From Phycisphaerales bacterium (GTDB lineage: Bacteria; Planctomycetota; Phycisphaerae; UBA1845): DNA of 64,000 bases. Below the pieces are notes generated by a model. It did no database searches, was not told where the DNA came from, and worked only from the letters and a program-made list of their open reading frames with translations. The position numbers were made by a program, and so were the translations under genes. The stretch covers positions 1 to 64,000 of the forward strand of contig JADZBE010000004.1 in assembly GCA_020852275.1 (NCBI GenBank), given 5' to 3'. Shown here in pieces: positions 53,304 through 61,891 of the stretch (position 1 is its first letter; every line of letters begins with the position of its first letter).

Positions 53304-54728
53304 ATGAGTATTGCGGTGATTTCCTTCGGCTTATTCTCAGTTCTGAGTGCCGATGCAGGCTGCCCGCAGCTTCCCAGGCCGCTGGCCCTCGCGATCGAAG
53401 CTCGAAACGGCTGGCGGAAGGCCGAGTTCGACTGGTCATGCACCGCGCCCGACGACCTGTCTCGGCGCTTCTATTTCACATCGCGCTACGCTGAAGGCGA
53501 CGAGATGTTTATCCGCCGCGGTTCCGATACTGGTTGTGTGTTCGCCAACGAAGCGGATGCCGTTGGCGTACCCTATGCTTTCCATGAATGGCGGGCAATG
53601 CGCAAGGGGGTGAATCAATATTTCTACAAAGAGGATGACACCGTTGCGAGAATATGGAGCGACCCCTCCAGCTACGAGTCGTTCTATGATGTTCGATCGC
53701 TGGGGCTGATGGTTGATCCTCTGCCAGACGTCGGAATCGACGCGCTGCCTTGGTCTGCGTTTAGAGATTGGGAGATTTGCGATGAGCTGGGTTCCGTCGT
53801 GGTGCGCGGTACGAGCGGCACATCAACGCTAACTGAATGGACGCTAGATCCATCTGTGGGATTCCAGCCCATTCGTGTTTCCGTCAGCAGCGGTGGTGGC
53901 GTCGCCCGTGAATGCCTCGTTGACTACCAGTTCGTTGATGGCTGGCCTGTTGCCTCGCGCATCAGTTATCTGGAAGGCTCAGAAGTCTGGATGGAGTTCG
54001 GCATCGAGTCTGCTGTTATTGACGCGCCGTGGCTGCCCGATGAGCTTCGTGCCTCTGACTTGGGTATTCCGGTAGGCGCCAATATTGTTACCGGAAGCGG
54101 TCAACGGGTCTTAATCTGGGATGGCGAGAAAGCAATCACGAACTCGGAGGCCATGGCGCGTCGAGAAGCCGGGGAGTTGGACTACACCAAGTTTTCCCAA
54201 TTACTCACGGCCAAAACGAGCGGTCGCGCGCCTGGGCGATTCCCGCGCACTCATGGCGGGCCGCTATTGGGGCTGACTGAGGCGCCACAGTCGCCGGAAC
54301 TATGGGCAGAGTACACGCGGAGGTTTATCTCGGCCTTTCGGTTCAGCATTCGCCAACGGGAAATGGCGTGGAGCCGTCACAAGCGATTTCATCATGAAGC
54401 GATGGACTACCTGAGCAAGCAGGAGGAAAGCATCAAGGCCGTCGAAAGGGAAATGAAAACGATCTCTCCAGGAACAGCCGAAAGCTGGCGAAAAGCCACG
54501 ACCCACCGTGCGAAGCTTCAAGATCTCATGAGACCGGTCGCGACCATCTTTGACAATCGCCTGCGCCCAAGCCTGGTGGAGCTCGTGACTCCCCAACAAA
54601 AGAAGGAAATCCTGGAGCGGGAGCAGCAGCAACCTGGCTCAACCGGACTCAAAGAGCTCCTCCTGATGACCCAGAGGAAGAAGTCCCTTGAAGGAGAAGT
54701 CTGGAATCTCATCGCCAACCAACCGTGA
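53304..54728 (+). CDS. exported protein, unknown
   Basis: A 474-aa protein. The start MSIAVISFGLFSVLSADAGC was chosen because AAGGAGG lies eight bases before it and a signal peptide follows; the Cys after the ADAG segment could be read as a poor lipobox (SADAGC). The first 300 residues look globular (FYFTSRYAEGDEMFIRRG ... WDGEKAITNSEAMARREAGE), the last 130 are helical and charged (RHKRFHHEAMDYLSKQEESI ... QQKKEILEREQQQP), probably a coiled coil. No family is recognised. It follows the Cys-rich gene by 160 bp. Confidence 0.7.
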   Translation: MSIAVISFGLFSVLSADAGCPQLPRPLALAIEARNGWRKAEFDWSCTAPDDLSRRFYFTSRYAEGDEMFIRRGSDTGCVFANEADAVGVPYAFHEWRAMRKGVNQYFYKEDDTVARIWSDPSSYESFYDVRSLGLMVDPLPDVGIDALPWSAFRDWEICDELGSVVVRGTSGTSTLTEWTLDPSVGFQPIRVSVSSGGGVARECLVDYQFVDGWPVASRISYLEGSEVWMEFGIESAVIDAPWLPDELRASDLGIPVGANIVTGSGQRVLIWDGEKAITNSEAMARREAGELDYTKFSQLLTAKTSGRAPGRFPRTHGGPLLGLTEAPQSPELWAEYTRRFISAFRFSIRQREMAWSRHKRFHHEAMDYLSKQEESIKAVEREMKTISPGTAESWRKATTHRAKLQDLMRPVATIFDNRLRPSLVELVTPQQKKEILEREQQQPGSTGLKELLLMTQRKKSLEGEVWNLIANQP

Positions 54729-55166
54729 ATACTGCAGGTGATGAATGGGTTGGAGCGGATTCGGCAGTGCCGCCATTTTGCGAATGCCCCCTCGTATGCA
54801 ATCGGCTCTGCGAACTACTATGGCTCAGCCAGACAAGCCGACAGGAAGGAAAACTCGGCAAAGACGCAATTCGACGCAGCGGGCCGTAGACTTCAGGCGG
54901 TGACGTTCCTCAGGCCGCAACCCCACGGGAGCTGGCTTCAAGCAGACTTGCCCAACCGCTCATAGTCCGGCTGAAGCCGACCATGGTCCACAGTATCCCG
55001 CTGGAGCCAACCTCGGGTACGAGCTCCGTAAATGTCACGCACCCCACTTGGCTAAGGCTGACGAGTTTCGCCCTCCTGACATGTGTGCTCCACCTCAGCG
55101 ACCTAGTTGGGTAGTTTCGGACCCATACGCCCCATTGGCTACGGTGGGCGCACGCCCCTTGGGTGC
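54729..55166. other. gene-less stretch between convergent genes
   Basis: About 440 bp between the ends of the 474-aa gene and argS. A 75-codon frame exists at 54738-54965, but it has no ribosome site or family and is not called. No clear terminator is visible. Confidence 0.45.
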
Positions 55167-57056
55167 CTACATCTGCTCCAGCGTGCGGATGCCCAGGAGC
55201 GACAAGCCCAGCGCCAGGGCGCGGGCGGTCAGGTCGCAGAGGCGCAGGCGCGAGAGGCGCAGCGCGGGCGTCGGGGCGTCGATCACGCGGACGCCGAGCT
55301 TGCGGTCGTAGAAGCGGCTGAAGCTTTTGCTGAGGTCATACAGATAATCCGTCAGCAGGTTGGGCTTCAGGTCTGCGGCGGCCTGGTCGAGGATTTCCGG
55401 AAGTCTCAGGACGGCCCTGGCCAGCGCGATCTCCGACGGATGCTCCAGCGTCATCGCCTCGCCGGCGGGGAGGTCCGCGTAGTCCACGCCCGCCTTGCGG
55501 CCGATGGCGCGGATACGGGCGTAGGCGTACAGCATGTAGGGCGCGGTGTTGCCCTCCAGCGAGGTCATGGCGTCGAGGTCGAAGCGGTAGTCCTTGGCGA
55601 GGTTGTGCGACAGGTCGAAGTACTTCACCGCGGCAAGCCCGACCACCTCCGCGATGTCCTCCATCTGCGCCGACGTGAGTGAGCGCCGCGTCGCAACGGA
55701 TGCGGCGGACGGACCGGCCAAATCGCCTGGACCGGCGGCGGCGAACGGGTCGTCAGCGCCTTCGCTTGAACCGGAAGATTCGATCGGACCGGCGGCATCT
55801 CCCTGCGCGGCCGCAGCGGATGATTCGATCACCTGCCGCGCGCGGGCGACGGCGGAATCGAGCAGGTCTTTAAGCTTGATTGTCCCGCCCTCGCGCGTTT
55901 TGAAGGGCGCGCCGGACTTCGCCAACATGCTGCCGAACGCGAGATGTTCGAGGCGCGCGGTCGCCGGGGCGATGCCGGACTTGTACGCAGCCGCGAAGAG
56001 CATCTCGAAGTGCAGCTTCTGCGGCATTCCGACGACGTAGATGACGCGTCGCGCGCCGAGCGTCTCGAAGCGGTGTACCAGCGTGGCGAGGTCGGAGGTG
56101 GCGTAGTTGTACCCGCCGTCGGACTTGCGGATCAGTAGCGGCAGCGGCTCGCCCTCCTTGGTCTTGAAGCCTTCGAGGAACATGCACAGGGCGCCCTGGC
56201 TCTCCACGGCGTGGCCGTCGCGCGTGAGCCGATCGAGCACTTTGGGCATCAGGTCGTTGTAGAAGCTCTCGCCGCGGTCGATCACCGCGACGCCGAGCCG
56301 GTCGAGAATCCGATGGCAATGGCGCAGCGACTCGTTGCAGAACGCCTGCCACACGAGCCGTGTGGCCGCGTCCCCTTGCTGCAGCGCGACCACCGTCTCC
56401 TGCGACTCTTTCTTGAAGGCGGGGTCGGCGTCGAACAGCGCCTTGGCCTGGATGTAGAACGCTTCGAGGTCCGCGATGGCGATCGAATCGGGCCTCGCCA
56501 GGACATCGGGCTGCGCGCGCCGCAGGAACGCCACCAGCATTCCGAACTGCGTGCCCCAGTCGCCGACGTGGTTCTCGCGGATCACGTCATGACCGAGGAA
56601 CTCGAGGATCCGGCAGACGCAGTCGCCGATCACCGTGCTGCGCAGGTGTCCGACGTGCATCTCCTTGGCGAGATTCGGACTGGAAAGGTCCACGACGACG
56701 GTCTCGCGCTGCTCGACCGGATCGATGCCGAGCCGGTCGCCGCCCGCTGACGGCGCGGGGGGAATCGCCGCGAGGCGCGACGCCAGGGCGTCCGGTCGGA
56801 GGCGCAGATTGATGAATCCCGGACCGGCGATCTGCGGCGGCTCGCAGAGGTCCGCGATGTCGAGGGAGCGGAGAATCTCCTCAGCCACGCTGCGCGGAGG
56901 CCTGCCCAGCTTCTTCGCCAGGCTCATGGCGCAGTTGGACTGGTAGTCGCCGTGCTGATCCTCGGTTGAGGCGCGGACCAGCGGGTCTGCCTCCGCGTCG
57001 AGCCGCCGGACGGCACTTCCCACTCGGGTCTTCAATTCCTGCAGGATGGATTTCAA
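55167..57056 (-). CDS. argS: arginyl-tRNA synthetase
   Basis: A 629-aa class I synthetase that charges tRNA-Arg. The N-terminal Add-1 domain comes first, then VDLSSPNLAKEMHVGHLRST with the HIGH-type motif HVGH, ENHVGDWGTQFGML, SDGGYNYATSDLA, and the KMSK-loop region (SGAPFKTREGGTIKL, in which KMSK is replaced as in most ArgS). DALR anticodon-binding domain at the end (LPEILDQAAADLKPN ... LYDLSKSFSRFYD). An Ala-Ser-Gly-Asp-rich segment of about 40 residues (SSAAAAQGDAAGPIESSG and onward) is inserted after the KMSK region. Alone on the minus strand. Confidence 0.96.
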   Translation of the reverse strand: MKSILQELKTRVGSAVRRLDAEADPLVRASTEDQHGDYQSNCAMSLAKKLGRPPRSVAEEILRSLDIADLCEPPQIAGPGFINLRLRPDALASRLAAIPPAPSAGGDRLGIDPVEQRETVVVDLSSPNLAKEMHVGHLRSTVIGDCVCRILEFLGHDVIRENHVGDWGTQFGMLVAFLRRAQPDVLARPDSIAIADLEAFYIQAKALFDADPAFKKESQETVVALQQGDAATRLVWQAFCNESLRHCHRILDRLGVAVIDRGESFYNDLMPKVLDRLTRDGHAVESQGALCMFLEGFKTKEGEPLPLLIRKSDGGYNYATSDLATLVHRFETLGARRVIYVVGMPQKLHFEMLFAAAYKSGIAPATARLEHLAFGSMLAKSGAPFKTREGGTIKLKDLLDSAVARARQVIESSAAAAQGDAAGPIESSGSSEGADDPFAAAGPGDLAGPSAASVATRRSLTSAQMEDIAEVVGLAAVKYFDLSHNLAKDYRFDLDAMTSLEGNTAPYMLYAYARIRAIGRKAGVDYADLPAGEAMTLEHPSEIALARAVLRLPEILDQAAADLKPNLLTDYLYDLSKSFSRFYDRKLGVRVIDAPTPALRLSRLRLCDLTARALALGLSLLGIRTLEQM

Positions 57057-57142
57057 GGTTACAATCGCTCCCGATGCACTTGGCCGCGCCGAAGCAGCCC
57101 CTCGTTGAAAACAAACGGGTCAGGTCCTCACGTGGCACAGAG

Positions 57143-57402
57143 GGTGGCATGGTCTACGGTACTCCGTTGATCATGCTCTTGCCCCGCTCGCCGTGGTCTT
57201 ATCCCGCACGCCATGGTCAGGCGAGTACGCCAGACCATGCCGCCCCGTCGCCACGGCCTGGCGAGTACGCCAGACCATGCCACCCGTGCGTGTCTGCTCG
57301 CATTCGCCATGGTCAGGCGAGTACGCCAGACCATGCCACCCGTGCGTGTCTGCTCGCATTCGCCATGGTCAGGCGAGTACGCCAGACCATGCCACCCCGT
57401 CG
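57143..57402. repeat. 56-bp tandem array of CATGGTCAGGCGAGTACGCC units
   Basis: After a GGTGGCATGGTCTACGGTAC head (57143) come units starting at 57211, 57251, 57307 and 57363. The last three are spaced exactly 56 bp and two are nearly identical. Each holds an inverted repeat CATGGTC...GACCATG and GGCGAGTACGCC. The same family is at 40180-40324. The gap 57057-57643 holds no gene; this is not a CRISPR because the intervening sequence repeats too and there are no cas genes. Confidence 0.88.
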
Positions 57403-57643
57403 GCAACGGTTCACGCAGTTTCCCTTCTGCGAGCGTCCATTCGGCGTGGACCAGTGTATGAGCAATCCGCAGGCTGGGTAGCCCGCTGCAACTTTTCCAC
57501 CGGGTTAACGAATATCAAGGGAGGGCGTCAGAAGATGAAAGGGCCGCGTTGTCCCTGACGGGGGGGCGTCCTAGAATCCGCTGCCCGGCGCGGCGCTTTG
57601 CGGCGAGCGGGCGGGTGTGGACACGGATGATGAAGGGATCGCC

Positions 57644-60157
57644 ATGACCCAGCGACCATGCGACCTGCGCGGCGGGCATGTGCCGCTTGCGCCGCTCATG
57701 CTCTTCGCACTGATCGTTGCGTTTCTTGCCTCGCCCGCCCGGTCGGGCGTGATCGTGCAGAGCATTTCCGTCGGTTTCAAGGCCCGGACGCTGGGCAACT
57801 CGTTCCACCAGGGCGTCTATCGCCCCGGCTCGTGGGCGCCGGTGGTCGTCGATCTACAACTGGAGAACCAGGCGGCGTTCGACGGGCTGCTCCGCGTGGC
57901 GCAGGTGGACAACGACGGCGACGTGTGCTTCGACGAAGTCCCGGTGCACCTCCTGGCATCCTCCGGCGGCGCGCAGCGCTACTTTCTCTACATCCTCCCC
58001 TCCGGCGAAGACGGCGACGCCAACCTGCGCGTGGAGGTGCTCGACGAGCGGGGCGAGGCCGTCACCGCGATCTACAACGGTGTGCCGAAGCGGACCGTCC
58101 GCGTCGAGGATCGCCCGTCGATCATCGAGGAGGAATCGCTGCTGATGGTGGACCTCTCGGTGGGCAGCGGCGCGCACGCCGGCGACCTCAGCGACGCGGA
58201 GCTGACCGGACTGTTCCACCGCGATGTGTACACGTCCCGCCTCGCCGCCGGAGACCTCCCGGAGCACTGGATCGGGCTGGAGGCCGTGGACTTCATCGTC
58301 TGGGACGAGGCCGACCCGGCGGACTTCAAGAGCGAGGCGCAGCTTCGCGCGCTGGTGGACTGGGTGCGCCACGGTGGAACGCTCGTGGCGGCGGCGGCGC
58401 GGACGGCGGGATCGCTGGCGACGACGGAACTGATCGACGCGATTCTGCCGGTGGACGTTGGCGCGGTGACGCAGGTGAGCGACCTCGGGGCGATCCCGCA
58501 GCGCCTGCTCGGCGTGGAGGGGAAGTTTCGCGCCGCGGACGAGAAGGAGAGGTTCATCCCCGATCCGCTGCTCGAGCCGGTGACCGTCGCGCCGTGCAAG
58601 GTGCGGAAGGTCTCGACGACGCTTTCGTATTATTCCGATGCCCAGCGCCCGCAGCTCGACGCACTGATCACGCGGCATCAAGTGGGGCAGGGGTACGTCG
58701 TGTTCTGCGGCGTGACGCTGCACGATCTGTTCACCAAGGTTTCGGGGCTGACGAGCAACTCGACGGATCCGAATCGCGGCGGGATGCCCCGTCCCGGCAG
58801 CGCCGTGGAGTTGTTCAAGCGGCTGTTGTTCCTGCGCACGGAGCAGCGCAACGACCACCCCGGCTCCGCGGCGATCTACCCGCATATTCAGGCGCCCATC
58901 AACTTCGTCGCCAATACGGCTTTGTTCCTGCTGCTGAGCTTCACCTTTATTCTCGCGTACGGCTCGGTGGCGACGTTTTTTTCGTGGTGGTTCCTTAATC
59001 GCCGTGGCTGGACGCGGCACAGTTGGAGCGCGTTCGCGCTGATCGCCATGGCGGCGAGCGTGCTGAGCGTGATGGTGGTGCAGAGCGTGCGCGGGTTCGG
59101 GCAGACGGTGGAGCAGCTCTCCATCGTGGACGTGGCTGCAGGCGCGACACGGGGCAGCGGGATGGCGCTCTTCGGACTGAAGACGGGGACGCACACGACG
59201 CTGGATGCGTGGGTTCCGTCCGATCCGCTGATGGACCGCGAGCCGGGCGCCTCGGCCTGCTTCCTGCGCCCCGCGCCGCGCGTAAAGATCGCCGGGCAGG
59301 AATCCGAATCGACGACGACCTATGCCAGCCCCGGGAAATACCGGCTCATCCCCGCTAGCGCCGTGATCGAAGGCGTGCCCGTGCGCGCCACGCTCAAGAA
59401 GCTCGAGGGTCGCTGGGAAGGACCGCTCAAAGGTACGGTGGAGGGCTCCGTGACGGTGATCGCCGACCGCAACGCGCGCAAGCAGGCCGGCTCGTTGTTT
59501 ACGTTGGACAGCATCCTTCACAATCGGCTTGACGTCGAGCTGACGAAGTGCTGCCTGCTTTATGCCGATCGCGATTTTCTGCAGGCGGACGGCAACTACT
59601 GGGACGAAGTGTCGGAGCGGCATGACCAGGTGTACGCCCTGCCGCTGGGCAACATTCCGGCGGGCAAGAGCCTCTCGCTGGGACAACTGGCGCACCTTGT
59701 CGAGCGCGGCAGCGCCTCCGCCGACGATCAGGGGAACGTGCCCGACATCCTCGCCAAGTACATCCTGCACGAGGAGCAGAAGCGCTGGCGAAGCCCGCTG
59801 CGCGGATTCGTGGACGCGGTCAGCGGGGCCGAGTCGCCCGCCGGTTCGTACGACATGCGGCTAGAACCCTTTCAGGCGTCGCTCATGCTGGCTTCAACGC
59901 TGGGGGAAATGGAGCGCCCGCCGCAGTCGCAGTGGCAGGCGCCGACGGTGCTCTCGCGAGATCATCTCCGATTGCTCGACCTGCACGGATCGCTGAGGCC
60001 TGACACGGCGGTTCTCATCGGCTTCGCGCGTGACGCCGGCCCGATCCGGCTGGCGACGCGGAAGAGCGGCGGCGACGGCGCGTTCCACACCATCACGCCG
60101 CGCAAGGGCGGATCTTGGACAATGTACCGGGTGTTCATTCCAGTGAAAAGGCAATAA
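57644..60157 (+). CDS. large exported membrane protein of an ABC-2 type locus
   Basis: An 837-aa protein with a signal peptide ([19 protein letters not shown]). About 370 residues of extracytoplasmic beta and Rossmann-like sequence follow ([20 protein letters not shown] ... [20 protein letters not shown] ... [17 protein letters not shown]), of the kind seen in GldG/DUF4350-like proteins. Then two membrane helices (about 417-445 and 460-482, [20 protein letters not shown] and [20 protein letters not shown]) and a C-terminal domain of about 350 residues. Upstream of an ABC ATPase and its permease on the same strand, so it is probably an accessory component of that exporter. The stop codon lies inside a GGCAATAAGGGG repeat. 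Confidence 0.75.
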   Translation: MTQRPCDLRGGHVPLAPLMLFALIVAFLASPARSGVIVQSISVGFKARTLGNSFHQGVYRPGSWAPVVVDLQLENQAAFDGLLRVAQVDNDGDVCFDEVPVHLLASSGGAQRYFLYILPSGEDGDANLRVEVLDERGEAVTAIYNGVPKRTVRVEDRPSIIEEESLLMVDLSVGSGAHAGDLSDAELTGLFHRDVYTSRLAAGDLPEHWIGLEAVDFIVWDEADPADFKSEAQLRALVDWVRHGGTLVAAAARTAGSLATTELIDAILPVDVGAVTQVSDLGAIPQRLLGVEGKFRAADEKERFIPDPLLEPVTVAPCKVRKVSTTLSYYSDAQRPQLDALITRHQVGQGYVVFCGVTLHDLFTKVSGLTSNSTDPNRGGMPRPGSAVELFKRLLFLRTEQRNDHPGSAAIYPHIQAPINFVANTALFLLLSFTFILAYGSVATFFSWWFLNRRGWTRHSWSAFALIAMAASVLSVMVVQSVRGFGQTVEQLSIVDVAAGATRGSGMALFGLKTGTHTTLDAWVPSDPLMDREPGASACFLRPAPRVKIAGQESESTTTYASPGKYRLIPASAVIEGVPVRATLKKLEGRWEGPLKGTVEGSVTVIADRNARKQAGSLFTLDSILHNRLDVELTKCCLLYADRDFLQADGNYWDEVSERHDQVYALPLGNIPAGKSLSLGQLAHLVERGSASADDQGNVPDILAKYILHEEQKRWRSPLRGFVDAVSGAESPAGSYDMRLEPFQASLMLASTLGEMERPPQSQWQAPTVLSRDHLRLLDLHGSLRPDTAVLIGFARDAGPIRLATRKSGGDGAFHTITPRKGGSWTMYRVFIPVKRQ

Positions 60158-60320
60158 GGGGCAGGCAACAGGCAACAGGCAACGGGCAATGGGCAATAGG
60201 CAATAGGCAATGGGCAATGGGCAATGGGCAATGGGCAATAGGCAATAGGCAATAGGCAATGGGTAATAGGCAATAGGCGACAGGCAAGAGACAACAGAGC
60301 CGCGCCCGTAAGGAAGCGGT
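60149..60320. repeat. GGCAATGGGCAATAGGCAATAGG run plus GCGCCCGTAAGGAAGCGG hairpin
   Basis: From the stop codon of the 837-aa gene a run of CAGGCAACAGG, GGGCAATGG and GGCAATAGG phrases extends to about 60290, followed at 60299-60320 by CCGCGCCCGTAAGGAAGCGG. A second style of phrase (AGCTAATAGCTAGCAGCC) follows at 60401-60445. The gap 60158-60472 has no gene. Confidence 0.85.
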
Positions 60321-60472
60321 TTTTCGGGGGCCCAGGCAATGGGCGACAGGCAATGGACGTCAGAAATACCGTCACATGAACGGCAAGCTCAGGAGATGTC
60401 TGGCTAACAGCTAATAGCTAGCAGCCAATAGCTCATCGCCAGCAGCTTTCCCCACAGTTACCACAAGTATTC

Positions 60473-61402
60473 ATGATTATCCAAACCATCAACCTCACAA
60501 AACGCTACGGCAAGCTTGTCGCCCTGGACAATCTGCACCTCAACATTGAAGACGGCGAGTGTTTTGGGTACATCGGCCCGAACGGCGCGGGCAAGACCAC
60601 GACGATCAAGATTCTCGCGACGCTGCTTCAGCCTACCTGGGGCGAGGCGCGCGTCTGCGGATACGTCGTCGGTTATGAGTCGCGGAAGATACGCCCGCTG
60701 ATTGGCTATGTGCCTGACTTTTTCGGCGCGTACGAGGACATGGTGGTGCAGGAATACTTGGAGTTCTTCGCCAGCGCCTACAACATCACGGGCAAGCAGC
60801 GCGAGCGCATCGTCGGCGATGTGTTGGAACTGACGGACCTGGCGTACAAGAAGGACGCGCTGGTGGACTCGCTCTCCCGCGGCATGCAGCAGCGGCTTTC
60901 GATCGCCCGCGTGCTGCTGCACGATCCGCGCGTGCTGCTGCTCGACGAGCCGGCCAGCGGTCTGGATCCGCGCGCGCGCATCGAAATCCGCGAGTTGCTC
61001 AAAGAGCTGCGGCGCATGGGCAAGACGATCATCATCAGCTCGCACATCCTGCCGGAACTGGCGGATCTGTGCACCACCGTCGGCATCCTCGAGCAGGGCA
61101 AGCTGCTCTACCACGGACCGATCAAGGACATCATCGCCCGCGCCAAGACCGGCACGAAAGTGTGCGTGGCCGTCACCGAGCAGCAGGATCTCGCCGCGAT
61201 GCTCATTGAAAAGGCCAATGGCGTGAAGGGCGTCGAGCAGCGCGACGGGCATATCGTCGTCGAACTGGAGAAGACGACGCACGACTTCACCGGGCTGACG
61301 CGGCTTCTGCTGGACAACAATTTCCGCATCCGGGAGATCAGGGAGGAAGAGGTCAACCTGGAGACGGCGTTCATGCGGCTCACGAAGGGAATGGTGCAAT
61401 AG
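60473..61402 (+). CDS. ABC-2 type transporter ATP-binding protein
   Basis: A 309-aa ATPase. Walker A GPNGAGKTTT (residues 35-44), signature LSRGMQQR, Walker B VLLLDEP followed by SGLDPRAR, and the switch His in IISSHILPEL. The C-terminal 80 residues (VCVAVTEQQDLAAMLIEKAN and onward) are the regulatory extension common in NatA/CcmA-like exporters. It should power the permease at 61892-63721 in export of an unknown substrate. The reading begins directly at MIIQTINLTKRYG; no strong ribosome site is seen before it. Confidence 0.94.
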   Translation: MIIQTINLTKRYGKLVALDNLHLNIEDGECFGYIGPNGAGKTTTIKILATLLQPTWGEARVCGYVVGYESRKIRPLIGYVPDFFGAYEDMVVQEYLEFFASAYNITGKQRERIVGDVLELTDLAYKKDALVDSLSRGMQQRLSIARVLLHDPRVLLLDEPASGLDPRARIEIRELLKELRRMGKTIIISSHILPELADLCTTVGILEQGKLLYHGPIKDIIARAKTGTKVCVAVTEQQDLAAMLIEKANGVKGVEQRDGHIVVELEKTTHDFTGLTRLLLDNNFRIREIREEEVNLETAFMRLTKGMVQ

Positions 61403-61464
61403 AGGGTTCAGGGTTCAGGGCTCGGGGTCTGGTGTGAAGTCAAGGCTGCGGGGAGGGTTTGGGC

Positions 61465-61863
61465 TTGGCGGAGCATCTGCGAATCGAGGACTTGCAGGTC
61501 TACCAGAAACTGTGCCAACTTCACATCGACGTTGCTGCAATCACGAAACTCTGGCCAAGTGAGGAGCGTTTTGAGTTGGGGTCTTAGGTTCGGCGATCCT
61601 CCAACAGTGCTCCCGCCAACCTTGCGGAGAAACACAGTGACAGACACATTCGCAACAAGATCGAAGGCGTCAATCGCGCGCGTGGGGAGGCGCTCGAAAC
61701 TGTACACCACATGTTCATCGCCTGCATGAAAGCATACATTAACGAATCAACGTATGAGTCCATTTGAGGACGATACCAGGAGTGCGTCAGGATGCTCAAC
61801 GGGTTGGAGCGCACACTCGAACGTCAATTGCCCGAAGGCCAGCGAAAATGGCCCACACCCTGA
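61465..61863 (+). pseudogene. four-helix bundle (S23/IVP-like) protein gene with two in-frame stops
   Basis: One frame reads AEHLRIEDLQVYQKLCQLHI ... LWPSEERFELGS, stop TAG (61585), VRRSSNSAPANLAEKHSDRH ... VHHMFIACMKAYINESTYES, stop TGA (61765), then a few helical codons to TGA at 61861. The pattern ELGSQLRRSSNSAPANIAEG is the hallmark of the four-helix bundle family related to proteins encoded in 23S rRNA intervening sequences. CAG to TAG explains the first stop. It lies between the ATPase and permease genes and is flanked by ACCCTGA/TCAGGGT repeats. A decayed gene, not expected to be functional. Confidence 0.85.
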
Positions 61864-61891
61864 ACCCTGAACCCTGAACCCTGAACCCTCT

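Noticed and set aside
54738..54965. A 75-codon reading frame after the 474-aa gene
   Set aside because: No ribosome site, no hydrophobic or domain pattern, and composition like the non-coding gap.
57143..57402. CRISPR array
   Set aside because: The units repeat over their full 56 bp, so there are no unique spacers, there are internal palindromes of another family found elsewhere (40180), and no cas genes are present.
61585..61767. Recoding of TAG and TGA in the four-helix bundle gene
   Set aside because: No SECIS-like or other recoding element is seen, other genes use both codons as stops, and simple decay explains the two stops.
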